This document shows positions 51,644 to 60,929 of a DNA stretch of 64,000 nucleotides, one piece after another. Source of the DNA: Desulfurococcales archaeon. Lineage in GTDB: Archaea; Thermoproteota; Thermoprotei_A; Sulfolobales; Desulfurococcaceae. The stretch is from assembly GCA_015520735.1 (NCBI GenBank), contig WAPN01000006.1:177757-241756 (forward strand), read 5' to 3'. A program made the translations under genes and the position numbers. Below the pieces are notes generated by a model, which made no database searches, had not been told where the DNA came from, and saw only the letters and a list, made by a program, of their open reading frames with translations. Within the stretch, counting starts at the first letter, position 1. Each line of letters opens with the position of its first letter.

Positions 51644-54600
51644 CAATAGTGGACAGCAATAGATAGGCGTAATACACTGCCTTAGCATCCTCTTCTAGAT
51701 ATTTTTCTATCTTCTCACGCCAAAACCTCGATCTAATCCTTATCTCTGCTTTCTTCAAAGAATCAACTACATCCGGCAGATTCAGCTCAAGTCTCAGTAC
51801 TCCGGATTCATTAACTATTGTACGGTAGCTTGAAGGTGATAGATTATTTCGCCTGAGAATATCATTTAGCGTAATGATGTTTTCACCGAGCTCAATTATC
51901 CTAGCCAGCATTCTAAGATTAGCTGTTCGCAGGAACTTCAGCATAGCATCCCTGTCCGGGATGAGGATTTTGAAATTATCGTATGATACAAGCTCTATTA
52001 CCCGTGCCTCTATAGATCTTAGCGTCTCCGGCGGCTTGATATAAGGGACTGGCGGATAAACCTCAGCTCTCGCAACTGATTCCTCGCCATCAAAGAACGA
52101 TAAACCAACAACTAGTCTTGGCAGCTCACTAGGTGATTCAATGATCTCTGCAATACCAGATAATGCGATGAGCTTTAACGACTTACTGGGCCTTGGTATC
52201 GTGATCTCTCTATCCATGAAAATTGCACGTATCTTATCTCTCAGCAATATATAGTCTATTACACGTAGACAGACCTGCTGTATTACGCTCCAATCAAATC
52301 CTAACGTAATATAGTCAGCATAAGCGATATCATCGATCTCAGACAACAACACCAGGTCTAATTCGTCGGGTTGATAATTCTCTATTATCCTTCTAATCTC
52401 CCGCCAATCAAGATCCACTAGTATACCCGCAGCTTCCGGTTCATGTAGGCTGAAATACTTTTTCTCGCCAGCTTTAACTACATCATACATTATTGTTTCA
52501 AACGCTATACCCATCTTCCTCCTAAGAATTATCATTAGGAAAGACAGAGCTATACGCAGGAGAGTCGCATCCTCCGATTCATCGACGTCGTAAGAGAAGC
52601 CATATGTGTAGTCGCGGTACTCGCCCCCAGTGCTCTTAGGCACATATATGTTTTTTCTGTCGTAGACAACCACAGTGTTTCCGGGTATCCTTAGTACTCT
52701 CGGCTTCTCGGATCTCAGTGTCCATATGCATCTGTTGGGGATTTTTCTATAACGGCCAAATCCGTTTGAAGGGGTATATACAACGCATAGCATCTCGGAC
52801 GATAAGCGACCGCTAAATATGTCTCTGACTATGTCTGGCTTCTCTCCCCATCCCATCTTAATATAATGGTACTCTTCCAGAGCGGTGGCCAGTGCGTCGT
52901 CTTTATAGAATAAACGATATCTGATCGGTTCCTCATAGACGGCTTTCACATGCCTCGAACTGCGTCCAAACTCCAGTCTTGTCACGACAGCATCGTTGCC
53001 TATATCTATACATCCGGGCTGGAACTTCTCCACGAGATCACAGTGTCCTATCGTCTCGAGAGGTCTTTCCTCACCATTTTTCACTAAATAGCGTTTGATC
53101 CCATATGGTGGTGCAAACTCATAGAAGTTTATCCTCTCCCATGTCCATTTTAACAGCTTCTCATTTAGCTTGTCTTTTGATAATATTCCTGTCTTGTTTA
53201 AAGCTTCTTTTTCCAGGAGAGTAAGCTCTTCGTTAATCCAAGGAGATATTAATTTAAGTATGCCTGTGAAGAGATGCATATATAGATTTCTGGGATTGAC
53301 CAGAGTTCTCTCTACCCCTAGAGACAGCCATTTGTTCAATGTCTCTATTCCTTTTGTAAGAAGTTCTCTATCCCATCTAAGAATGGGGATTATTATTGAC
53401 TCGGTGAATGGTATATTCATCCTACGACCTTTACGTCCTTCACGTTGTCTAAATTCGCGTACTTCGTCGGGGAGGCCGACATGCACTATTCTGGCTACAA
53501 TACCTATATCGATTCCTTGAGTCAATGTTCTTGGAGAAACTATTACCTTTACTCTTCCATTGCGGGCACCGTCTTCTATCTTCTCCCTAATAGTCTTGGG
53601 GACCAAGTGGTGATGAGACGCTATTGCCGTGTTTTCACCGTATCTAGATTTGATCGTTCTAACTATTTCTTCGGCCGAGTTAATACCTCTCGTGAACACC
53701 AGTGTGACGTATTCATCGTCAAGATACCTCGATATTATCTCGGGAATATCAACAGATATACTGGGCACATCTACTCCGTAGGCTTGGAGATACGCAATAA
53801 TTTTGTACGGGTCTTTTTTGAAGTACTCGTAGTTGTCTATGGCTTTAAGTATTTGTTCATCATTGATCAATATTTTGTTCTTGAAAAATTGTTCTCTTAT
53901 CTTATTCCACACTTTCTTGAGATCCTTACCCAAAACTATAATGATCCTATTCTCGACATGGAATGGTTTACCTTCAATAACTTTATAGTTTCTCCCCGTT
54001 ACTTCCCTTAAGTACCGCCCTAGATCATCTGGATTAGAGAGTGTTGCTGTCAGTATGCATACTTGTGTCTTTTTCTGACTAACATAAGAGATAAACCATA
54101 ATATTCCGAGTAAGAGCGCAATGGATCTCGGGCCATAAAAGTCCATTTCATCGACAATGACGAGGTCTATATTGGTTAAATAATTGTACAATATACTGGA
54201 AGATGTTGATATTGATGCCTTCTTGATATCGTGCATGAGAAACGCTGGGTTAGTAATGATAATATTTGCTGATTCTACCAAGTTTCTTAGTCCTTTCATA
54301 CCGGTTTCACGGACTATTTCGTGTTTCTTAACGCTATCCAGCTGTAATGCTTTGGCTCCAATGGTTGAAACATACTTTGATATTCTCCTTATTTGGTCGT
54401 TTGCGAGGGCGAGAGTAGGATAAATAACTATCGCCCGGTATCCTAGGTTCTCTCTTGTTTTTCTCAGGAAATAAAGAATCCATGCTTCGGTTTTTCCACT
54501 ACCAGTTCCTGATCTGAGGATCACGTTGTACCCATTCTTGAGAGAATTATATGCTTCGAGTTGGTGCTTATAAAGTTTCATAGAACCAATCTCGAGGCTG

Positions 54601-54722
54601 GAAAGTTCTTTAATTATGTCCATAAATCTGAGAGGCGCTTTCTCTGGGATCTCCGGTGGTTGCCTATGATAGTATATTTCATATCCCATGTCTAGAAGCA
54701 TTTTTCGCGAATCAAGAGGCAT
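51636..54722 (-). CDS. Large SF2 DEAD/DEAH-like helicase
   Basis: 1028-residue superfamily 2 helicase. Motifs: I RSGTGSGKTEAW (residues ~70-81), Ia VIYPTLALANDQ, Ib ITNPAFLMHD, II VIVDEMDF (DEMD rather than DEAD/DEVH), III LTATLSNP, IV TLVFTRGINSAEE, V VIVSPRTLTQGIDIG and VI QREGRKGRR. The arrangement resembles Lhr/YprA/Hrq1-type DNA helicases. The ~500-residue C-terminal half has no recognised domain and no four-cysteine DUF1998 signature. It is the last gene of a compact operon with two vWA-like proteins and an RHH-PIN protein, so a shared DNA or RNA transaction is likely. ATG start at 54722. Confidence 0.88.
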   Translation of the reverse strand: MPLDSRKMLLDMGYEIYYHRQPPEIPEKAPLRFMDIIKELSSLEIGSMKLYKHQLEAYNSLKNGYNVILRSGTGSGKTEAWILYFLRKTRENLGYRAIVIYPTLALANDQIRRISKYVSTIGAKALQLDSVKKHEIVRETGMKGLRNLVESANIIITNPAFLMHDIKKASISTSSSILYNYLTNIDLVIVDEMDFYGPRSIALLLGILWFISYVSQKKTQVCILTATLSNPDDLGRYLREVTGRNYKVIEGKPFHVENRIIIVLGKDLKKVWNKIREQFFKNKILINDEQILKAIDNYEYFKKDPYKIIAYLQAYGVDVPSISVDIPEIISRYLDDEYVTLVFTRGINSAEEIVRTIKSRYGENTAIASHHHLVPKTIREKIEDGARNGRVKVIVSPRTLTQGIDIGIVARIVHVGLPDEVREFRQREGRKGRRMNIPFTESIIIPILRWDRELLTKGIETLNKWLSLGVERTLVNPRNLYMHLFTGILKLISPWINEELTLLEKEALNKTGILSKDKLNEKLLKWTWERINFYEFAPPYGIKRYLVKNGEERPLETIGHCDLVEKFQPGCIDIGNDAVVTRLEFGRSSRHVKAVYEEPIRYRLFYKDDALATALEEYHYIKMGWGEKPDIVRDIFSGRLSSEMLCVVYTPSNGFGRYRKIPNRCIWTLRSEKPRVLRIPGNTVVVYDRKNIYVPKSTGGEYRDYTYGFSYDVDESEDATLLRIALSFLMIILRRKMGIAFETIMYDVVKAGEKKYFSLHEPEAAGILVDLDWREIRRIIENYQPDELDLVLLSEIDDIAYADYITLGFDWSVIQQVCLRVIDYILLRDKIRAIFMDREITIPRPSKSLKLIALSGIAEIIESPSELPRLVVGLSFFDGEESVARAEVYPPVPYIKPPETLRSIEARVIELVSYDNFKILIPDRDAMLKFLRTANLRMLARIIELGENIITLNDILRRNNLSPSSYRTIVNESGVLRLELNLPDVVDSLKKAEIRIRSRFWREKIEKYLEEDAKAVYYAYLLLSTIAS

Positions 54723-54748
54723 GGATCCACCCTGTCAAAGTTATGTAA

Positions 54749-55255
54749 TCATATGATTTTCCTTAGATATTTTATCAAGGAACCTTTTCTTAAAATACTC
54801 ACTTCTTTAGCGATATTATTCAATAGCCATCTCGGCCTCCTACTACTGGTTGTAAATATATAATAATTTAAATTATCAATAGATCGAACATACACAATAG
54901 CATCTTCTAACGAAATTTTAGGCCTAGACGAGAAACTAGCTGTCAATAATAATATTCTACGACTGGAAATAGGTTCGTATAGATCCTCGAGCATTTCGAT
55001 TGCCTCGTAAAGAGCTAGCGCAGGCTCTGCCGGGTGTTGAAGCAGTGGAATATTACGTATGTCGCTAAGCAATTTATCCACAGCACTGGCCTCGACTAGG
55101 TCTATGAGGGGTAATGGCTCCTTACCGTATAGTACTACACCCATCCTGGCAAACTGGTTCTTCGAGACGAGTGCATAAGTATTCTGTAGAAATTCAATTG
55201 TTAACTCTAGATCAGATGATTTAGTCCATTCGAGAGCCAATACTATGTCAATCAT
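54749..55255 (-). CDS. vWA-like protein lacking a MIDAS motif
   Basis: 168 residues with the alternating strand/helix pattern of a von Willebrand A domain: IDIVLALEW as first strand, FARMGVVLYG, EPALALYEAIEML, RRILLLTASF and YYIFTTSS. The metal-coordinating DxSxS of the first loop is replaced by ALEWTKSSD, so it is probably a degenerate, non-metal-binding paralogue of the next gene. Four bases after the upstream vWA gene and 26 before the helicase gene. Function by context only. Confidence 0.65.
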   Translation of the reverse strand: MIDIVLALEWTKSSDLELTIEFLQNTYALVSKNQFARMGVVLYGKEPLPLIDLVEASAVDKLLSDIRNIPLLQHPAEPALALYEAIEMLEDLYEPISSRRILLLTASFSSRPKISLEDAIVYVRSIDNLNYYIFTTSSRRPRWLLNNIAKEVSILRKGSLIKYLRKII

Positions 55256-55260
55256 AATGT

Positions 55261-55821
55261 TTACCCGATAATACGCTCTACTATGTTTTTGAGCGTAGAA
55301 TAAAGCTCTGCCTTCGTCTCGACAGTATGCATTGTGCCCCCTGTGTTTTTCACGGCTTGTTCTATTAACAATAGATCATTCTCTTTTATTCTACCAAGAC
55401 TTACTATATCCAGTCTCACCGAAGAGTTTTTGGCATAAATTGAGGCTACATCTAGAGGAATTCCCATGTTGAACCCGCCATCCGTTATCATTATAACATC
55501 CTTACTGCCATGTACTCTACGTAGAATTCTCACGGAAACTATCACGCCATCCCCTGGTGCACTACCCTCACCCATTATCCTCAGCCTTGACAAAGCATCT
55601 AGAATGAGACTATAGTCTCTTATAGGATTCAGAATAGGATATGCTTTGCCGAAGAAAACAGTCATACCTATTCTAACAGGTATACTGGTCTTTTTAAGTA
55701 GCTTCACAACTATATAATCAACGGCATCTCTTACAGCAACTAGCTTATTGGGTGTTAGATCATTATAAGATTTCCTCATACTTAATGAGGTATCCAGTAG
55801 AAACACTATGTTATGTACCAA
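55261..55821 (-). CDS. von Willebrand factor A domain protein with intact MIDAS
   Basis: Single vWA domain of 186 residues. The MIDAS motif is intact: FLLDTSLSM (DxSxS) at residues ~7-15, the conserved Thr/Gly in GEGSAPGDGVI around residue 100, and ITDGGFN near residue 122 for the final Asp. Other strands VRIGMTVFFG and RLDIVSLG fit. Such domains mediate metal-dependent protein-protein contacts, often with AAA ATPases or helicases. TTG start at 55821 overlaps the RHH-PIN stop, indicating coupling. Confidence 0.88.
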   Translation of the reverse strand: MVHNIVFLLDTSLSMRKSYNDLTPNKLVAVRDAVDYIVVKLLKKTSIPVRIGMTVFFGKAYPILNPIRDYSLILDALSRLRIMGEGSAPGDGVIVSVRILRRVHGSKDVIMITDGGFNMGIPLDVASIYAKNSSVRLDIVSLGRIKENDLLLIEQAVKNTGGTMHTVETKAELYSTLKNIVERIIG

Positions 55822-56626
55822 CTTCTAGCACCCGGGCGACATCCTCGTGGATTATTGTCGGAAATGACTTCAATCCGAACAATATAGTTCTAAGCTTATC
55901 ATCATCTATTTCGTTTCTAAGTGTCAGAAGAATGGATAGGAGACTACATGTTCTAACCCCGTATTCGCTGGCTATTAGTCTCGTCCTCATATCTTCAGTC
56001 ATATAAACGATTCTTTTGCTGCTCCTCGCATAAGCTATAGCTATTGCTTCATGAAGAGTTATTTTGACCTTGGGCGTTATATGTATGCGACGGGGGTTTT
56101 CTACGAACTTCACTATCCCCCTCATTTTAACCGAATAATATAGTCTTGGATACATTATTGTTTCGAGCATTGTTTCAGCCGATATTGGGGCAAAGAACTG
56201 GTATCCGTCCAGCGCCAGTTTCTCAAAGTATTCTTGAATATCATAGGTGTATATAAGGTATATTGTTAAAGGATCAACAACGTATATTTCATCAGTCGTC
56301 ATCTTCATTATTTCATCAACACTATTAACTCCAACTAATGGTATAACGCCCTTTGAGATCATGTAGTCCGACATTTCGGGAAAAGATAGTTCTGCAAAAT
56401 ATGCTGCGTATTGAAAACTAGTTTTCTCGTTAACATAGAGTTTTATTGATAGCTCTTTGAGATCTATCTCCTTCAATAGTCTCCTAACAGCATCTCTAAC
56501 AGCTTCACTTAAGCTAGAATACAATCCGAGTTCTACTAGTCTTCTCAGCTTTTCTTCCAGTACTCCAGTAAGTTCTATATCTACCATGTTGACACTCTCA
56601 GCAATTAGTTGGTAGTATCTGGGCAT
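55811..56626 (-). CDS. Ribbon-helix-helix / PIN-like fusion protein
   Basis: 271 residues. Residues ~14-52 look like a ribbon-helix-helix DNA-binding domain (VDIELTGVLEEKLRRLVEL, then SSLSEAVRDAVRRLL), common in antitoxins. The C-terminal part reads like a PIN nuclease domain: first acidic residue D118 in VVDPLTIYL, E151/E155 in SAETMLETI, E194 in LHEAIAIAYA and E211/D212 in YMTEDMRTRLIA, followed by EYGVRTCSLLSIL. The call is from pattern only. First gene of the operon with vWA proteins and helicase; DNA binding could give autoregulation. Confidence 0.7.
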   Translation of the reverse strand: MPRYYQLIAESVNMVDIELTGVLEEKLRRLVELGLYSSLSEAVRDAVRRLLKEIDLKELSIKLYVNEKTSFQYAAYFAELSFPEMSDYMISKGVIPLVGVNSVDEIMKMTTDEIYVVDPLTIYLIYTYDIQEYFEKLALDGYQFFAPISAETMLETIMYPRLYYSVKMRGIVKFVENPRRIHITPKVKITLHEAIAIAYARSSKRIVYMTEDMRTRLIASEYGVRTCSLLSILLTLRNEIDDDKLRTILFGLKSFPTIIHEDVARVLEVGT

Positions 56627-56734
56627 TAATTATCTAATTCCAAATATCGAGAATTCTCCTCTATATTTCCTTGCTACAATAAATAATTGTTTTCAAAAAA
56701 TATTTTGTTTTCAGTTATAAAATTCTTACAATTT

Positions 56735-59700
56735 TTACTTTGTCGGTACTATGTACAGTACTACTGGCACATATGCTGGCACTATTAGTAGGAATGATCT
56801 ATATCCCAGCATTGTGTAGCCTACTATGTACTGATAGTACCCAGGCAGCTCTATCAGCATTACGGCTATCGATGTTTCATTAGCTTTGACTGTGACTGGT
56901 ATCTTCTGGTAGTCTCCGAAACCTGTAATGGATGGGGCCGATACTACTGCGTCGCCCTGCTCAGTTATGGTCATTATGGGTGCATAGCTTAGGGCATAGC
57001 TACCCCATACCGTTATGTTTGCTTTGCCTGTTCCATTGATGACTGGTATAACTACTGCGCCGATCTTCGGATTTATCGATGCACGGATCGGTATTATCTC
57101 TACCTGTATGTTCTCAGGATACTGTTTAGATGCCCCTATCAAGGTGTTTCTGATAACCACCCAGTATGTTCCAAGCACTGGTGTTGGTGCAAACACAGCT
57201 GACTGTGTGTCTGATGGTGTATCAAAGTGTGTGCCCCATCCGGAACTGCCATGAATGAACCAGCTGAACTTACCAGCAATCACTGAGCCGTAGAAGAATG
57301 AAAGCGGTGGTCCTGCGAGTACATATGGAGTATAATAGCCCGCCACGAATAAGTCGATGTTAGTATTGGCATCTTTCCACATAACCTTCACGATTAGTCC
57401 GACAACGCTGGGGTCATCTACGTCTACTGGGAATATTCTCCAATCACCGCTCTCGTATCTCCAGGACCAGTCGAAGGGCCCCGCCACATAGTAGTTACTG
57501 TATAACGTCTCGTTATGCGTCGAAGTGAGTATTAGTCCTGGTGTGTTCGGTGTAATTGCCGCCTTAACAACTATCGATACTGGTACAAGCACGGGTTTAT
57601 CGCCTCCACATACGATCACATATCCCTGGTAAATTCCGGGCTTTGCGTCTGATGGTACCTTTACCGTTACTGTCACGTTGCCTGGACCCACCTGTCCTGG
57701 TACGGTTATCCAGTTCCATGGGATCCTAGACGCCTGTATGAGATCGAGTCTGAGCGGTATAATACCGTAGCCGTAGACATAATAGTAAGTATTAGAGAAC
57801 ACTCTTATGTCCAGCAACAATGATTGCTCAGCGTTCGCCGGTAGTTTTCCTAGGTATTCCTTGAGGTAGTTTAGTATGTTTTCAACCTTCGCGTTAGGGT
57901 CTCCGAAGGTTACGTGCCAGACGTTCGCATAACGTATATCATAGTTTATACGTGCTGTTTCGTTGAGCTCTATCTTCTTATCTCCGTTCAAGTCTATCCA
58001 ATAATGAAGATCTAATCCCGCGATAATCCATGGCAGATACTGTCCTTTTCTTCCAAACGGGTCATAGACACTATATGGTATGCTTGCAACGAACTCTACG
58101 AAGCCCTTATTGTCCCATGCCTCCTTATTTACAGGTATCAATATATGAGTTATCGTAGGATACGATAAATTCAGGTAGAGTACATCACCTTTTACAGCTA
58201 CCACTAAGTCCTTCAAAGGCACCGCACCAGCAGGGGTAAATGCTATTGCATCGTTTAGATCAAGATATTTCAGTAGATCCTCTCTCACAGCCTGGTACCT
58301 AATAGCCTTCAGCGTATATTGCCCTTTACCATTGATGGTCAATGTAATGTTCTTTGTTTCTCCAGGATACAGTGGCCCAGTATAGATCTGGGTATCGCCG
58401 ACAGGCTTAATTGTCAAGTTCAGGCTGTGGTAGTCCATGTATGGTAGCTCATTGTAGAAAGTATCGTAGCTGTAGACTATTGGTACCCCGCCGCTCATTA
58501 TTGTCTTCACAGCCGTGTATACGTCTACTTGTCCTGAGCCCTGTGTGAATGGATCATAGCCTAAGTCTTTGGCTGTACTCTTCAATAATGCTTTAACATA
58601 TGTTGGTGTTGGTAGCTTACCATATTTTTCTAGATAGGCTTGTAGAATCAATGCTATGCTCCCAGCAGTCATTGGTGTTGCTTCGCTTGTTCCTCCGAAT
58701 AGATCATATGCTCCCAGTCCGTTTCCTAATCCAAAGTGCCACGGTGCTGGCGCCCATGCGAAGCTGCCGATGTTTACTATGTCGGGCTTCGCCACGCCCA
58801 TATCGGTTGGTCCGCGGTCACTCCAGCTGACAACTTCTCCTCCGGGAGCGGGTAGGTATCCGTATAGCGGCCTATAGGCGAAGAGCGTTGATGCTCCTAC
58901 GCTTATCACTAGACTCGCCGCGCCCGGTATAACTGCTGTGCCATATCCTGGTCCTCCATTACCCATTGCGAACACTATTATTGTTCCCGTCTCAGATACT
59001 AGGTAGTTCACTAACATGCTGTCGGGATCCATTCCTGACGCGAAGCCCACTATGCCTATGTAGCTCATGCCCCAGCTATTGCTTATTATGTTGGCCTTGT
59101 GCTTGCCCGTGTACTGCCAGTTCCACGGCATGTTGTTGATTGCTGAGAATCCTGACCAGAAGAACTCGGCTGTGAAAGCGTTTATCAGGTATCCTGGAGT
59201 TGATGCTATTTTGGCGTCGGGCGCTATGCCTTTTAGATGGAATACGCCATAGCCTAGGTTGTATGCTACTCTTCCACGGCTGGCTATTACTGATGCGCAG
59301 CTGGTACCGTGTCCTAGCCAGTCATAGGCTATGTCAACATAGTTGCCATTGGGATCTAGTCCTGGCAGTATGACCGCATTGAACTCCCAGTCCTTGTCCC
59401 ATCCGTATTCCTTGGTGTAGCCTGTTAGTATGCCTAGCCAGTCGTACACCCACCCGGCCAGTTCTCCAGCGCTGAAGTCGTTCACGCCGTCGCCGTTGAA
59501 GTCGTGGGCCATGACTTCGTGGCCGTAATAGGCTGGTTTTTCATCGGCAAAACTATAGTCTGCCCACGCTGGGCTGGGTGCTGGGGCTATGCCTGCCTCG
59601 TGTAGCACGTACATTATGTAATAGTATGTTGTTGATAGGTCGGCGTAGACTGTATCGTATTTACCATCATCATTGGTGTCGGCTAGGATAACGGGTATCG

Positions 59701-60679
59701 TGTACTGTAGTATTCCTGACGCTCCATAATGTGGGTATACTGTTTGTACAGCTATTCCGAACTTGAACACATTGTCCTTACTATGTATGTTTCCTACATA
59801 GAATGTGCTTAGAGGAAATGAAACCGAGTATACATGGCCGGAGGGCGATATGTAGAGCACCCATCCATAATCTGTTTCGCCTATTGTTCCAGGCCAGCTA
59901 AAGTAGGTTACCGGCAACTGTACTTTCAGGGTTCCATTATCATCAACTGCCTGGCTCAGTGTTAGGGTTAGCCCCAGCTCGTCAGCGTCGAAGATCATGG
60001 GTATTCCGTTGGATGTCCTAGCTATGGCGTTTACTCCTAGATCGGTTATGCCGAAGTCGACGCCTGTGTCGACAACGGCTACTGTTATTCCTTTACCAGT
60101 AATGTTGTATTGACTCCATACTTGAGCCGCCCCTATTGTTTTCACAGCTGCATAGAGTGTTGGCTCTGCCCTACCCATGCTTGGGAGCCCGGAAATCCCT
60201 GGATTTTCTTTAGCCTCCTCGAGTATTTGTTTTACTGGGGACTCCTCTGCCATTATCTTGAAAACGTAGGGTGTCCTGGCAAGAGTTACGACGTCATTGT
60301 ATGTAGCCCAGGCCTCTATGTACCAGTACTGGGGCAACCTATAAGCGAATATTATGCCCCTTGTGTGTTTTATAATGAAACCTATATTAGTGATCGGGGA
60401 GGCTATGATGATGACTTTAGTTTGCCCTGGCCTCACCTTCGCGATAGTACTGGTCATGGGAGGCTCTGTAGGCTGCTTTAGAGGTATGTTTAGTTTTGCG
60501 AAGAGGCTCTCAGTATAGAATGACTTGTCCAGCAGTTGTGGAGAGAGCTTTGTCATCCATGGCTTATATGATAATTCACTATTAGTCTGAACAGCATATG
60601 TCATGGTGAACGGTGTCAGGGCCGGCATGAGAAGTATTGCGGCGAATATTAGTATTAGAGGAATATACCATTTATTCAT
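56735..60679 (-). CDS. Secreted subtilisin-like protease (STABLE-like)
   Basis: Large S8 serine protease (~1314 residues) with a signal peptide (NKWYIPLILIFAAILLMPAL). Catalytic triad, numbered from ATG 60679: D204 (VAVVDTGVDFG), H457 (WLGHGTSCASV), S665 (GGTSEATPM), with oxyanion Asn in AMGNGGPG (~574). A ~250-residue insertion between Asp and His contains EF-hand-like calcium loops (DTNDDGKYD, DFNGDGVND); another, DLNGDKKIE, follows later. The long C-terminal part is beta-rich. Size and context resemble the Staphylothermus marinus STABLE protease that binds the tetrabrachion stalk. Start ATG 60679 has GGTGG upstream; an in-frame GTG lies three codons earlier. Confidence 0.94.
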   Translation of the reverse strand: MNKWYIPLILIFAAILLMPALTPFTMTYAVQTNSELSYKPWMTKLSPQLLDKSFYTESLFAKLNIPLKQPTEPPMTSTIAKVRPGQTKVIIIASPITNIGFIIKHTRGIIFAYRLPQYWYIEAWATYNDVVTLARTPYVFKIMAEESPVKQILEEAKENPGISGLPSMGRAEPTLYAAVKTIGAAQVWSQYNITGKGITVAVVDTGVDFGITDLGVNAIARTSNGIPMIFDADELGLTLTLSQAVDDNGTLKVQLPVTYFSWPGTIGETDYGWVLYISPSGHVYSVSFPLSTFYVGNIHSKDNVFKFGIAVQTVYPHYGASGILQYTIPVILADTNDDGKYDTVYADLSTTYYYIMYVLHEAGIAPAPSPAWADYSFADEKPAYYGHEVMAHDFNGDGVNDFSAGELAGWVYDWLGILTGYTKEYGWDKDWEFNAVILPGLDPNGNYVDIAYDWLGHGTSCASVIASRGRVAYNLGYGVFHLKGIAPDAKIASTPGYLINAFTAEFFWSGFSAINNMPWNWQYTGKHKANIISNSWGMSYIGIVGFASGMDPDSMLVNYLVSETGTIIVFAMGNGGPGYGTAVIPGAASLVISVGASTLFAYRPLYGYLPAPGGEVVSWSDRGPTDMGVAKPDIVNIGSFAWAPAPWHFGLGNGLGAYDLFGGTSEATPMTAGSIALILQAYLEKYGKLPTPTYVKALLKSTAKDLGYDPFTQGSGQVDVYTAVKTIMSGGVPIVYSYDTFYNELPYMDYHSLNLTIKPVGDTQIYTGPLYPGETKNITLTINGKGQYTLKAIRYQAVREDLLKYLDLNDAIAFTPAGAVPLKDLVVAVKGDVLYLNLSYPTITHILIPVNKEAWDNKGFVEFVASIPYSVYDPFGRKGQYLPWIIAGLDLHYWIDLNGDKKIELNETARINYDIRYANVWHVTFGDPNAKVENILNYLKEYLGKLPANAEQSLLLDIRVFSNTYYYVYGYGIIPLRLDLIQASRIPWNWITVPGQVGPGNVTVTVKVPSDAKPGIYQGYVIVCGGDKPVLVPVSIVVKAAITPNTPGLILTSTHNETLYSNYYVAGPFDWSWRYESGDWRIFPVDVDDPSVVGLIVKVMWKDANTNIDLFVAGYYTPYVLAGPPLSFFYGSVIAGKFSWFIHGSSGWGTHFDTPSDTQSAVFAPTPVLGTYWVVIRNTLIGASKQYPENIQVEIIPIRASINPKIGAVVIPVINGTGKANITVWGSYALSYAPIMTITEQGDAVVSAPSITGFGDYQKIPVTVKANETSIAVMLIELPGYYQYIVGYTMLGYRSFLLIVPAYVPVVLYIVPTK

Positions 60680-60929
60680 AGGAGCCACCCTACAATCTGG
60701 GCTTGGTTAGACCAAAGTATTTTTCTAGCTATCGTATTATTTAAAATTGTACCACTACTGTGGGTACATATCCTAGCTATTCGCTTGTACTCAAAAACAG
60801 CGTAAACACTAGAGTGACGGCTAATAATCAACTAGTTCTTTAAGGGTAGCTATTATGGCAGAAAGACTTGATTATGAAAAAATATTTGTTTGTGAAACTA
60901 TGGGGTGTTTTATACTATAGTGTTTAGCG

